Shown piece after piece: positions 32,196-43,581 of a DNA stretch of 64,000 nt. The notes under the pieces are model-generated. The model searched no databases and was not told the DNA's origin. It was given only the letters and a program-made list of their open reading frames with translations. This stretch comes from Peltaster fructicola (Eukaryota > Ascomycota > Dothideomycetes). The translations under genes and the position numbers were made by a program. The first letter of the stretch is position 1. Every line of letters starts with the position of its first letter. The stretch is taken from NCBI GenBank assembly GCA_001592805.2, contig CP051143.1:806001-870000 (forward strand), in the 5' to 3' direction.

Positions 32196-33658
32196 ATGCC
32201 GCCTCCTCCACCTCCTCCTCCGCCGCCGCCGCCGATGCCTGGCATGGGGTCTGGTGAGTGTAAAAGAAAGGACATGCGATTGTCGTAAGCTGATATAGGA
32301 CAGGCGGCCCTCCTCCACCACCACCTCCTCCAAACCTACCACTACCATCTCGCCCTGCAAAAACGGCAGGCAGAGTGAGTACGAATGCATGACGATATTG
32401 CACCCACTGACGGAGTCACCAGGGAGCACTATTGGGCGATATTGAGAAAGGCACACGACTTCGAAAAGTGACCCAGGTCAACGATCGATCAGCTCCAATA
32501 ATAGACAACAAGTCTTCGAGTGCAAACGCTGGACCACCTACGGGCGGCGCACCGCCTATACCTGGAGGACTACGACCACCAGCAACGTCAAGAGCGCGAA
32601 GCAACAGCGATCAGGCGCAAACAAATGCGTCATCTGGCATGGAGGCTGCACCACAACTGGGAGGACTGTTTGCAGGTGGTATGCCCAAGCTAAGGAAGTC
32701 AGGAGGAGTAAAGACAGGTGCATACGATTCAGATCCTGAGCCATCTTCGAGGAGTGTGTCGCAGCCTACACCACCAGCATTCGCAGCGTCTTTACGACCA
32801 GTAGCTGCTGCGCCTTCGATACCTAATGGATCGTCTCCACGACCACCTGGTGCTCCACCGTTACCACCTAGTGCTGCGCCGGCATTGCCAGGTGTAGCTG
32901 CACTGAAGACGAATCTGAGGCCAACACCAATGGCTACAGTCTCGTCCCCAGACGTCCCGTTCAACAAACCAAAACCACCACCTCCCATAGGCAAGAAGCC
33001 TCCACTACCTCCACCCGGATCACGAAAACCGTCAAGTCCAGCTCCACCACCGCCACCTGCACCAAGTGCGTCTCCTTCAACGGCGGCGCCTTCGCCGCCT
33101 TCAATCATGTCTCGAGGACATCCACTGAGCTCTGCGCCAAGTATACCGTTGGCGCCACCTCCACCACCAACATCGAACGGACATAAAGAGCCGTCTCTTG
33201 CAGCACAAGCAGCAATGAATGCTTTTAGAGGCTCGTCGCCGATAGCAGCACCACCTCCACCGCCTCCACCACCTTCAGCAAATTCAACTCCGCCTCCTTC
33301 AGCGCCAGCTCTTCCTCCTCCAAGGCCAGTAGCCGCAATGTCGGGTCCTCCACCACCGCCTCCAGCGAATAGGTCAGCGCCGAACGTGCCGACCTTGAAT
33401 ACGGACCGGCAGTCCATGGCAGATGTGGCAGCATATACACTGAGCAATGGTATCGCAGGAGGAAGAGCTCGAGGAAGCAGTACGGCATCTCTGCAACGGC
33501 CGTCAACGTCGGGATCGAGGACTGTGATCTCAGACAGTCGTTTCAGATTCCAGAGTGATGATCAGCTGCCGAAACCTCGAGATCCTGCTAGAGCACCAAA
33601 GAAATATCGTGCAGGCCGTGGTAGTACAGTGCCACTCGACTTGGGCGTCCTTGGCTGA
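32196..33658 (+). CDS. VRP1: Verprolin / WASP-interacting protein (WIP)
   Basis: Actin-patch protein that binds actin monomers and holds WASP (Las17) for Arp2/3 activation in endocytosis and hyphal tip growth. Three exons: 32196-32253, 32304-32374 and 32423-33658 (introns of 50 and 48 nt), 454 aa. The protein opens with a run of eleven prolines. The WH2 actin-binding motif GRGALLGDIEKGTRLRKV spans the second splice junction. The middle is proline-rich with repeated PPPPPP blocks that fit profilin and SH3 partners. The last 40 residues contain SRFRFQSDDQLPKPR, the WH1-binding motif that docks on WASP. All parts occur in the expected order for verprolins. The opposite strand has a Gly-rich frame (32611-33447) that is only the shadow of the proline codons. 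Confidence 0.93.
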
Positions 33659-33710
33659 GCTTTAGCGAGCATGTCCGAAGGAGGATGCATAGCATGAGCC
33701 ATGATAGTAT

Positions 33711-34172
33711 TCATAGATGTACGCCATCTTCATCTCCTGCCATCTGCTCTTGCAAACGTCGGAGAAGTTCCGCATCAGTGAGGCTTCCACTCTGCGTTGG
33801 TGCTGCTGTTCCATTTGAAGCATTCCCATTCACAAGTTGTCCATGTCCATTGACCATATCACTAGCCGGCTCTTTCCCGGCAGCAGCATCCTCGAGCTCG
33901 CCTTCTGTCCATCGCAGACCTCGACGCTGCACTTCACTCTTGATCAGTTGTATCCTCTGGTTCATGCGACCAATAACGCCGAGGTTCTCGAACATGGCAT
34001 CTTTGCAGTCCTGATCGCCCTCTTCTGCGAAAGGCAGCATCTGTTGGTTCGATGAGTGGAGGTGAGCTATCGAGTTGGCCAATTCTGACACTTTCGAGTA
34101 CAGTGCATCGACAGGAAGGTCTTGAAGTGCCTCGGCGAATCGCGCCGGGTCGATCGGCTGTGCGTCCGCCAT
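33711..34172 (-). CDS. Small conserved coiled-coil protein
   Basis: Intronless frame of 153 aa from ATG 34172 (MADAQPID). Residues 5-90 form predicted helices with heptad character (LYSKVSELANSIAHLHSSNQ, IGRMNQRIQLIKSEVQRRG). A Gly/Asn-rich linker follows and then a final helix (LTDAELLRRLQEQM). From memory, a similar short protein opening with PIDPARFAEAL and containing SIxHLxxSN is common in Pezizomycotina genomes as a hypothetical protein. It has no signal peptide or membrane span and is probably a cytoplasmic or nuclear complex subunit. It shares a 147-nt upstream region with the reductase gene on the other strand. Confidence 0.75.
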   Translation of the reverse strand: MADAQPIDPARFAEALQDLPVDALYSKVSELANSIAHLHSSNQQMLPFAEEGDQDCKDAMFENLGVIGRMNQRIQLIKSEVQRRGLRWTEGELEDAAAGKEPASDMVNGHGQLVNGNASNGTAAPTQSGSLTDAELLRRLQEQMAGDEDGVHL

Positions 34173-34319
34173 GTTGTTGTAGTGATGCAACTGTTACAAA
34201 AACGTTCAGGCAACCTATAACGCGGCTGTGGGGCTTGTAGAGATCCAGGGACCACGCTAGACAGACAATATGAGCAGCCACCTGCCAACCAGGTTCGATA
34301 ACCTCTGACATTGAGGATC
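34173..34319. promoter_or_regulatory. 147-nt shared bidirectional promoter
   Basis: Only 147 nt separate the ATG of the small coiled-coil protein (minus) from the ATG of KDSR (plus). Both promoters and leaders must fit here or overlap the opposite gene. No motif assigned. Confidence 0.55.
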
Positions 34320-35505
34320 ATGCCGCTGGGATTCTTCTGGGCGACAGCTTGTTTGTGCGTGTTCGTCTTTGTCGTGGCATTCGACGTCATGGGTTTCTCG
34401 CGTAAGAACCAGTTCAATGTGGATGGAAAGGTTTGGCATCTCGAAGCTGAGCTGACTACGACTGACGAGCCTAGACCATTCTCCTGACAGGTGGTTCGCA
34501 GGGCATGGGCAGAGCTGTTGCACGGCTGCTCTCGAGTAAAGGTGCCAACGTTGTGATTGTTGCCAGGAACCCAACCAAACTCGGCGAGGCCTTCAAATAC
34601 ATTTCAGTGCGTAGAGAGCCAGCTGCGGCTTGTGCGGGACTGATGGTGGACAGGCTGCTGCTAGATTCCCTGGCAAGCAAAGGTTCCATGCTATTTCAGC
34701 AGATGTGACCGCTCCGGGTGAGAATGATCGAATCATTCGAGAAACAACAATTTGGAATGATGGACAGCCGCCTGATGTCGTATGGGCTAACGCTGGCTCT
34801 TCACATCCTGGTCTCTTCCTGGACACGTCTGAAGAGATCATGCGTAGACAGATGGACCTCAACTACTGGGCAGCGAACTCTCTCGCTCGATCGACACTAC
34901 ACTACTGGACCGTTCCACTACACAAGGACTCCAAAGTACCAGGGCCAAACGACAAGCGCCATTTCATCATTACGGCGTCTGTGGTATGCTTCATCGGCGT
35001 TGCAGGCTATAGTCCATATTCGCCAGCTAAGGCAGCATTGCGATCGCTAGCAGACACTCTGAAAAGTGAGTTGAACCTGTACAACGGCATGCGGCGATCA
35101 AAGGACCCAGAAGTGCGAAAGATGGCGCCGGAGCAAGACATTGACATTCACTTCGTGGCACCAGGAACGATCACTTCGCCCGGCTTTGAGAATGAGCAGA
35201 AGCTCAAGCACCAAGTGACGAAGGAGGTCGAAAAGGGCGATGCTGTTCAAAGCGAGGATGAAGTGGCTGCTGCTGCCGTCCAGCGACTCGAGGCTGGAGA
35301 GTTCATTATCACGACTCAGTTTGCTGGCCATGTCATGAGAGCAAGCATGTTTGGTCCAAGTCCGAAGAACAACTTCATCGTTGATACTCTGTTTGCCTGG
35401 CTTGCAAGTATTATCTGGCTCTTCGTTACCCCTGATCTGCACGGCAAGGTCTACCAGTATGGCAAGAAATATGGGACAGCCAGCATTGCCGAACCGAAGA
35501 AGTGA
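34320..35505 (+). CDS. TSC10: 3-ketodihydrosphingosine reductase
   Basis: NADPH-dependent short-chain dehydrogenase at the ER membrane; reduces 3-ketosphinganine to sphinganine, the second step of sphingolipid synthesis. Three exons: 34320-34430, 34475-34606 and 34654-35505 (introns of 44 and 47 nt), 364 aa. Exon 1 encodes an N-terminal membrane anchor ([14 protein letters not shown]). The cofactor site TGGSQGMG follows at the start of exon 2. The catalytic set is visible: NAG ([10 protein letters not shown]), Ser in TASVVCF, and [11 protein letters not shown] with the Tyr-x3-Lys pair. The C-terminus has another hydrophobic segment ([16 protein letters not shown]), as in the fungal Tsc10/Ksr1 family. 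Expected to be essential. All junctions are canonical, so the model is firm. Confidence 0.94.
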
Positions 35506-35843
35506 GGTTGGTGGTGAAGAAGTCGACATCACAACACACAAGTCATTCACATCGCGCCATCTACAACACAGGCAACGCCTGCGATCAAGTTGCGTCATGG
35601 GCGCGGCTGAAACCGAAAGTCAATCTCAGATCTCAGATGACCATCACATCCCAGCGATCTCGCATGCAAACAAGTCGCTGCAGCTATGCCTCGGGCTACA
35701 CAATCGATGAAATCATTGACGACACTCAAGAAACCTTAGCTATCACTAGGCAAGCTATCTCTATCTCTTCTACCGCGCATCCTCTTCGCATCTCTCTCTA
35801 TTCTTATCACTTCCCCAGATTGCTTCTACACTACTCCGCAAAA
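35506..35843. other. Intergenic, promoter of the repeat protein
   Basis: About 340 nt. Pyrimidine-rich (TCTCTCTATTCTTATC type) just before the next start at 35844, as in strongly expressed fungal genes. Confidence 0.5.
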
Positions 35844-36174
35844 ATGGGTCACAAGGTGAGCTTCAGCATGTCCACCTTTCAAGAAATCACTGACGTTTCT
35901 GCAGAGCTTGAAGGACAGCGCTGCTGCCAACCCATCCCAGATTGGAGATCCAGTATCTCTCAAGGCAGAGACCTCTGATAACAACCCGAAGCCAAGCGAG
36001 GCCGGTGCTGCCGACTCGAAGAAGACACTTAAGGAGTCTGCACAAGAGCAGTTGAAGAACAACCCGACAGCATTGGGTGACCCAATCAGCCTGAAGGCAG
36101 AGACGAGCAACACCTCACCAACTGGTAACGATATGGGTGCTATTGGCAACAACAAGCCAAAGTCGAAGATCTGA
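35844..36174 (+). CDS. 93-aa hydrophilic two-repeat protein, four-codon first exon
   Basis: Exon 1 is only 12 nt (35844-35855, MGHK); a 49-nt intron with GTGAGC and TGCAG ends follows; exon 2 is 35905-36174. The protein is very hydrophilic and cysteine-free. It contains two copies of a unit of type GDPxSLKAETSxxxP (residues about 16-30 and 62-76) separated by a Lys/Ala/Glu linker (KKTLKESAQEQLKNNP). The composition resembles LEA-like or stress-induced disordered proteins, but I do not recognise a named family. The pyrimidine-rich leader and compact gene suggest high expression. It has no signal peptide and is probably cytosolic. Confidence 0.75.
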
Positions 36175-36369
36175 AGCACTTTATGAAGTGGACGGAGATC
36201 AAAAGGTCAGAGCAGCTGTGTATCATTGATGAGGTTGCAAGTATTGTAGCATGATGGCCATAAACTCTAGACTCGCAAAATGAAGTCGAATATTAAGCTT
36301 AAGCTCTTCTTACGCTGAGAGTTGAACATCTCAGCGCCTCGCTGGGCGCTATCCTGCATGCCCATCCAC

Positions 36370-36907
36370 TCACGATTGTGTTATTCTTTTCAGGACTGCA
36401 ATAGAGCAGCAATGTCCAAAAACCACCAGTGCCTGTTCGCTGACAGATGGCTTAACTTCTGACATGGGCCACACAGCCACCTCGGTGCTAGCAGGGATGT
36501 CTTCGAGGCGTACCTCGCACCCCAAGTTGAGACGAATATATATCTTCTCATCTCTGCCAAGACGGAGCTGTTTGGTCAGGACAACATCTCTGCAGTACTT
36601 GTCACAAGATCGCTGCCCTTCGAAACAGTGCTGTAAGATAGAGTTCACTCCGAAACCCTATCATTGTTAGCGCTACCAATGACGCTGTACTCATCTTGCA
36701 TGACGATCCACGTGTACAGCCTCGACGAAGACGCGTTCATGTCATAAGAGCCTTGCCATGCTATCTGTGGTAGCTCGCGAGCTTCGATCATCTGCTCCAG
36801 CGACTCAGTCAAACCAGCAACGCCGCAAAGCTTACATGGCACCCCGATCTGACATATGACAAAACAGCCAAGACCTTGGCGACTCTGTCGTGTCCTGTTT
36901 CAATCAT
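36370..36907 (-). CDS. Predicted small orphan protein (three exons)
   Basis: A spliced model of 144 aa: exons 36836-36907, 36677-36791 and 36370-36617, introns of 44 nt (GTAAGC...GCAG) and 59 nt (GTAGCG...GAAG, with a GCTAAC branch-like site). All phases agree and no exon contains a stop. The product contains WQGSYDMNASSSRLYTWIV, SCDKYCRD, and a strand-rich part (EKIYIRLNLGCEVRLEDIP). No family was recognised. It is supported by the good first intron and by its position head-to-head with the phosphatase gene. The second intron acceptor is the weakest point. It could be a lineage-specific gene or a chance model. Confidence 0.4.
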
Positions 36908-37085
36908 CCTTCATAGTAGTATACTTCGACGTGATCGTCGCCACATTCTTTTCTGTTTCCTCCTCGCATCGCATTGGGTTTCGGCGCAGTTCTGTCAAGT
37001 CCTATCTCCTTACATCTCGAAAGCAGCAGCATCGAAGCTGTATCTCACTCTTTCCTACACTTCCTACCCGACATAATACAGCAGC
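36908..37085. promoter_or_regulatory. 178-nt divergent upstream region
   Basis: Lies between the predicted orphan gene and the PhoD-like phosphatase. It contains a CT-rich stretch and TTTCCTACACTTCCTACCC just before the phosphatase ATG, which is usual for fungal leaders. Confidence 0.4.
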
Positions 37086-39401
37086 ATGTCTGCCGCACGG
37101 GTCAACGGCCAACCAGGTGCCGATATCAATAGCGACGACAAAGACCACAAGACAGTGTTTGGCGCAACCGGCCATCAGATAAAGCATGCTGCCGGCGCAT
37201 ATGAGAATGATAGATACAAAGCTCAAGCTTCTGTCAGTCCCGAGGCTACACAGCAGCCAGTGTCTCAGCATGGTAATGGTATTGGAGATGGACCACAGAT
37301 CAAGAGCTCGGGACAAGGTGTAGATGTAGTCTGTGGGCCGCTACTCAACTACAGGCACATGAGTGCGGAGCACAGCGAGTCGCCGATATGGCATGGTAGT
37401 GTGTTGTTGGTGGTACAACCTGGACAAGTTCCTGGCGAGCTTAGTATCAGCCAAGGAGGAAATACAGGTGTGCAAGGCCATACAACGCAAAATCGCAGCT
37501 TCACTGGCACGAGGCTATACGAGGATTCGAAGAAGGCGTTCTTCCAGTACTCTATTGAAGTGCCCTTCCTTGATCAAGAGACGACCTGGGACTACTCGAT
37601 ACCCAACATGCGTATCAAGGCCGAGAAACCACTCCGATTTGTGGTACCCTCCAAACATGAGAGCATGAGAATCATGTTCCACTCCTGCAATGGCTTCTCG
37701 GTTGGCACAGACGAGGAAGAGTGGTCTGGTCCTGCTCTTTGGAACGATGTGCTCAGGATTCATCAGGAACGACCTATACACGTCATGGTCGGAGGTGGAG
37801 ACCAGATCTACAACGACAGCGTTCGTGTCACAGGGCCGCTCAAGGAGTGGACTGCCATTGGCAATCCGATCAAGAGACGTGACTTTCCATTCAACGAAGA
37901 ACTGCGAGCAAAGTGTGATGAGTTCTATCTCGACAACTACGTTCGTTGGTACAACACTGCTCCATTCTCAACAGCCAATGGACAGATTGCTCAAGTCAAC
38001 ATCTGGGATGACCATGACATTATCGATGGCTTCGGATCATACACTGACCACTTTATGAAGTGTGCCGTCTTCCGTGGCATCGGAGGTTTGTTGTCAAAGA
38101 CTCTCGATGATCACAACTGACCATATCAAGGAACTGCTCTTAAATACTACCTACTATTCCAGCACCACGTGGCACCTCCTGTGTCGACCTTCACCACAGA
38201 TGCACCTCAAACAACGAGGCACCACTTCCATAAGCCGACACCCGTCGACTCTGTGCAGATGAAAGACACATTCGTGCTGACCAAGTACGAGGAGGATCCA
38301 AGTTACCTGCTCGGCCAGAAGCCAGGACCATATGTCGAGGAGCGAAGCAGGAGCCTGTACTGCCAGCTGGGCAAGAGCATCGCCCTTCTAGGCCTCGACG
38401 CACGGACAGAGCGCACTCGGCATCAGGTCAACTATCCTGAGACATATGACATGCTCTTCCGACACGCCGAGGAGAAATTGGTGGCCTCAAATGGTGCTAT
38501 CAAGCATTTGATCCTGTTGCTTGGTATTCCGATCGCGTACCCTCGTCTGCAGTGGCTCGAAAACATCCTGTCTTCTCCAATCATCGGACCAGTCAAGTTC
38601 TTGAACAAGCGTTTCGGTTTGGCTGGTGGCTTCTTCAACCAGTTCGACGGCAAACCCGATCTGCTCGATGACCTCGACGACCACTACACAGCACGAACAC
38701 ACAAGAAGGAGCGAAAGCAGCTGGTCCTCCGCTTGCAGAAGCTCAGTCAGCGAACCGGTGTCCGTATCACAATCCTAGGAGGAGACGTCCACCTTGCAGC
38801 CATGGGACGCTTCTTCTCCAAAGCATCACTCAATATCCCAGTGGAGCAAGATTTCAGATTCATGCCAAACATCATCTCATCCGCTATCACGAATCACCCT
38901 CCGCCACAGGCTGTCGCCAATCTGCTCGCGAGGAGGAACAAAGTGCATCACCTGGACCACGACACCGATGAGACGTTGCTGGAGATCTTCAATGAGGATC
39001 CTGGCAAGGGTCGCGAAGGTCTACAGGCGAAGAGCGCGGACAGCAATCACGCAACTATGCCATCCCGGAACTTTGCCATCATCTCGGAGTCGCACTCCAG
39101 TACTGCTTCAAACGGTCATGTCAATGGTGGCAATGCTGAGGTCAACGGTGTGGATGCCACAGGCGAATTCGCACCGTCCAAGAACCCACGTCAACCAATG
39201 CATCGTGGCGAGCTGAACGCCGGCACTAGTCATCCAGCTGCCAGCGGCACGACATACACTGGTTTGGGAGGTGCTCACGGCTTGGACGTCGCTTACAGAG
39301 TGGAGATCGACCACTCTGATCGACAAGGTCGCACTCAAGGCTATGGTCTGAGTATCCCAGCGCTCGAAGCAGGTGTCAATGGACATGCTGTGAAGCACTG
39401 A
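37086..39401 (+). CDS. PhoD-like metallophosphatase, cytosolic fungal type
   Basis: Member of the PhoD-like (PhoD_2) phosphatase group that is widespread in fungi; the physiological substrate is unknown. Exons 37086-38085 and 38131-39401 with a 45-nt intron give 756 aa. The acceptor at 38130 was chosen because only it restores the conserved ALKYYLLFQHHVAPP stretch. Metal-site motifs: GGGDQIYND near residue 235, NIWDDHDIIDGFGSY near 305 and LGGDVHLAAMGRF near 547. There is no signal peptide, unlike bacterial secreted PhoD. The last 150 residues are Gly/Asn/Ser-rich and apparently disordered, except for a conserved piece (LDVAYRVEIDHSD) near the end. Confidence 0.92.
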
Positions 39402-39458
39402 GCAGGAGGTGGAAACTTGATACCCTTGTAGTTTGTATAGCTTCGTTCAATCCTACCA

Positions 39459-41884
39459 TTAGATGTACGGACGATCCACGAAGCTCTGGATAAGACCCTC
39501 TGGCGTTGCATCATATTCTTTCAGCACGACCTTATCGCCCTCAAGGATTGTGTTGGCCTGCACGAATACACGGCGTGGCTTTGCTTGGCGGATCACTTCT
39601 GGACGGAGCTTCGTTGCCCACCATTCATCCACATTCGTAATGTCCTCGTACAGCTCCTTCCCTGCTTGGAGATCTGCTGTAGCCTTGAAGACATGCAGCT
39701 TTTGAAGGAAGTTGTTCACTGCTGGTCGACCAAGACTCTGGATCTTCGTGCGGTCAAGTTTGATTTTGAGGTCACTCAGATCATCCTTGGTATGTTGCAG
39801 CTCACAGAACTCTGGACCTGCAGAAAGGAAGACTCTCAGGATGGCGTATCGTGCTTGCATGTGTGCCTGGCCTACCGACAGTATCAGTGCGATGTTCGAT
39901 GCTAGTGCAGCATACTCACCCCATTTCCTTGAGTTTGGATCCCAAAATTGCAGAGCAGCAATACCCGCGCGAGCCATCTGGAGGTAGCAGACGTAGAGGA
40001 TGTCACCAGCTTCACCGTCGATGTCCTAATCATGTCAGCAGCGATCTCTCTTCAGCTTCTGCACTCACCTCTTGACCATTGCCAAATCCGAAGATCTTCA
40101 GAATGTCGTAATCTGGACATAAGGACATGGCAACACATTCAGCACGGCATTCTTCATAGCTAGGACCCATGCCACCAAAGACTGTGCCCCAGGTCTCTCC
40201 AGGCTTGTACCACTTGGTAACTGGCTTGCCAGTCACAGGACTGACTGGTGGATTCGAAACATCGAAGTTGTACTTTCCAGGCTCTGTTTCTTGCAGAAGC
40301 TTGCCGCATCCATGACCTAGAAGCTCGTGAAGACCAACCTGAACCTCGAAAGCCTCGTCCTTGTACTTGTCGTAAACAGCCTGGTCGCTCTCTTTGATGA
40401 AGGGCGTAGGCTCATTGGGCGCCTTAGCGCTCAGCACATTGCCCAGAGATACATTCTTGAAACCTTCTGTCTGTCTGATCGAGTCGTAGTTCGGAATGTT
40501 GATGCCCTGGATGGGTTAGTGATGGCGAGATGAGGTCTTGAGCTACTCACAGCTGGTATGCCGCTGCCAGCAAAGGTGAGCACTTCGAGGGAGGTGAAGT
40601 CTGGTGCGAGAAACTTGTCTTTCTCAAAAGCTACAGGCCAAGGTAGTTTCGGAATTTGTGCTGGTGCTGATCTGACAAGCTCTGAGAATGCTCTTGTTCG
40701 CTCTTTGTTGATCATGGCTGCGAAGCCCTCCCATTCTCCTCGAATTCCGTGCGGGCTAGACAGGTTAGTCTGGACATGAACGCTGCTAGACAGACTCACT
40801 CTCTGTACGTCTCGATAAAGCCAATGTTACACTCAACCATTGGACCCTTGTCCTTGATCCAGTGTCGTTGCGAGTCCATATGTGCCTGCATCGAGCCATC
40901 GTGGAATGCCGTGACATAGTCTGCTTGCATAGCCTCTTCTTCGTCGTTGAGAGCATGCTTGCGAGCCTCTGTAAGGTTTTCTGCAATCTTTGCCATCTCG
41001 ACATGATGGTCGCCGAACACAAGCTGCAACTTCTTGCCCTTTAGAGGTCCGTCGAGCGTCCATGAGGATTCCTTGATGTCACGAACTGCAGGATCCGTGA
41101 CAGCAGATGCAATAAGGAGCTCAAAGTCACCAGCTGAGGTCTTCCTCAGTCTTGTGTTCTCTGGTAACAGACCCTTCTCCTTGAGAAAGTCAGAGACATG
41201 CGTGATTTCATCGGTTGTGATCTCTGGAGACTTGGGGTAGTATGTTGAGATGTGGCCTTTGTCCGGGTAGCCTAGATGCATCTGAGAGATTGATGACTCG
41301 TACAGGTCATGTTCGAATAGCTTGTACAGCTTCTCTGCCTCTGGTGATGATGCTGCAATGGCTGCAAATTTGTCCTTTGGCACTCTTGGGATGAACTTAG
41401 AGTCTCCGAATGACTTGTAGTTGCCTGTGTTTCCCAGAAACTGCGCGGTGTAGCTGAGAAAGTGCTTGAGATCCTCGTCCGACACCCCAGCTTTAGCTTG
41501 TACCTTCTTCCAGTCGCCTGCACATTGTCAGTAGGTGCCTATGTAGCCATCGAGATGCTGACCATTGAATGCCTTGTGGAGAGCGAGCACGAAGTCGTAG
41601 ATGTGCTCTGACTCTGGCGAGACTTGACGGAAGTTGATTCGAGTACCAGCCAGCGATGCTCGACTTATGTAGTGAGCATACTTCTTCTCCTTGTCATTCA
41701 GAGCCTCGAAATGTGGCTTGATCGAAAGAGGCACGACAGTAGGTGGGTCGTCTGCTAGGTACTGCTTGAGCGTACCTGCATCGATCGTTGCGTTGTGCAT
41801 GTTGAAGTACCGCACTGTCGCTAGACTGCGTGACGTTCGTATGGCTGTTCGAGATGCTCGAAGCAGAGTATACTGTCGATACAT
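39459..41884 (-). CDS. DPP3: Dipeptidyl peptidase III
   Basis: Zinc exopeptidase (family M49) that removes dipeptides from peptide N-termini. Six exons: 41563-41884, 40800-41517, 40551-40755, 40069-40506, 39920-40025 and 39459-39871; the five introns are 43-48 nt and all keep phase. The zinc motif HELLGH lies near residue 447 counted from the internal ATG, and the third ligand EECRAE follows about 56 residues later. IETYRDPHG spans the second splice junction. From ATG 41800 the protein is 705 aa, the usual cytosolic length. An in-frame ATG at 41884 adds 28 residues ([20 protein letters not shown]) with many Arg and Ser and no acids, which looks like a mitochondrial presequence. Two forms from two starts are therefore possible. 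Confidence 0.94.
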
Positions 41885-43581
41885 GCAAGTATTGTCAATG
41901 AGGAATGATATCAAGATGGCGCACGTGATGATGCAGGGTGCGTTTGTGGTGGGCTTCCTTGTTTGACTTCGTCGCAACATAACCTGTCGTCCTACTCGAT
42001 ACAATAGCGACGACATAACCCATCCTTCACAGATGTCCATCATCTCCATCTTAGCCAGCACTGCTGTAGCACCCAGCTGACCCTCGTCGACTGTCCAATT
42101 TCGCACCGTTCGCAAGCAAGAGTGCTCTCTTTCGCGCTGAGGAGCATGTCGCTTTTCAGCTCTCTTCCTCATCGTCGACAACCTTGTCTGCGACCTCACC
42201 ACAGCGTCCCGGCTGTCATGCGTCCATCATATCCGTTCTCGCTGTTTCCTCAAAGTAGAAGCCTGCAGGTCTGCAGCAAGCAGCTCAGCGCATGCCAACG
42301 TCAAGACGTTCATTTGCATCTACCTGCTCCATCAGACCATCTCGAATGACATAAGGCTGCTGTCTGCTGGCAATATGGGTAGCACAGCGATCAGCTTTCC
42401 AAAAGATGCACAATCTAACGACTGATATGAGGCTTTCGCACAATGCTCCAAGGCCGCGATAGTGCAACCGGCCAGTCCAACAACAATTTGCCGAACCTTG
42501 CATGTTTCTCCCCTCCACGTCTGCATGGACGGAATGACTTGCAGCTGCACCATGAGCCGGAGACTTGTCAAGCTACGGCTCACGCGATCACATGTATTCC
42601 ATCTCTATGCCATCGCTCAGGCACCGAGATATTCCGTGCTACCAGGCATGCTATTGTCCCCTCAATTTACAGTTCATGCTTAGCGTTGCGGTATTCCAGG
42701 GTATTGACAGCTGCAGCCATATTAGATTGGCGGGGTCACTTTGACAGCCCTGAGCCATATTCTCCACCAACACTACTCATCAGTTTCTCCGATATAGCGT
42801 TCCATGATCGCTGCGCCGAGCAGCTTTCCAGGAAAGCAGTCCGAGAGATTGACAGCCTAGCACTACCTCAGGTGTCCGAGCATATGATGCTCTCGTCCGA
42901 GTGCTACTCCACTACGAGAATCGTGGCGCGAGAATTACATGGCTTGTGGTTGGACACCTGTGACAACAGACAAGGATGCAAGATCAGATTCGTCCGATAA
43001 CCTCTTGCTAGGCTTCCATGCTTCTGGTACAGCAATATGCTGTCTTGTTCGCTCTCAGTGCTGACACCGAGACTTCCATCATGAATCCTCCACGCATCAA
43101 CCCCATGGGGTCCAGGTACCTGGAATACACTTCAACGATTGGCTTTGCCTGGACTCTGCATAGTAATGGGACAATCCACACAAGTATAGGCCGGACGCTG
43201 GATTTCCAGCTATGATCTGCAACGAAAGCAGCACTGATGTTACAGATCTAAGCCGCCAGAGTCCAGATGCGTCCACGGAAAACATATCGCCGAAGCTTTT
43301 TGAGAAAGGTGATGACCGCCGACAATATTGTCGATTATGGCGATATGATACACCGTGACCCTACCAAATACCAATGCAGATCAAGTTCTCATGAATGATC
43401 CGGTGGAAGAGGAGTCCATGGACGGCTCATTCAAAGCTTGTCGATCATGGCTTACAAGATGGACGATAAGTATCAGCTTCTCTGCCATCCTGCACTTCTT
43501 TCCCTTCCTCACGATACCCAACCTTTTCCTCTACCCAAGCAGTGATATCTGAAAATCTTGCTTCTTCATACATCCTATACA
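41885..43581. other. Gene-poor 1.7-kb gap, DPP3 / INO1 divergent promoters
   Basis: Contains the promoters of DPP3 and INO1. A plus-strand ATG frame of 185 codons at 42443-43000 has no family resemblance and irregular composition. I did not find an inositol-responsive CATGTGAAAT element in front of INO1. Confidence 0.5.

Noticed and set aside
32611-33447. Long Gly-rich frame on the minus strand (278 codons)
   Set aside because: It is the antisense of the proline-rich verprolin codons (CCN read as NGG/GGN), not an independent gene.
42443-43000. 185-codon plus-strand ATG frame
   Set aside because: No family resemblance and no supporting splice sites; it overlaps the promoter side of DPP3 and INO1.
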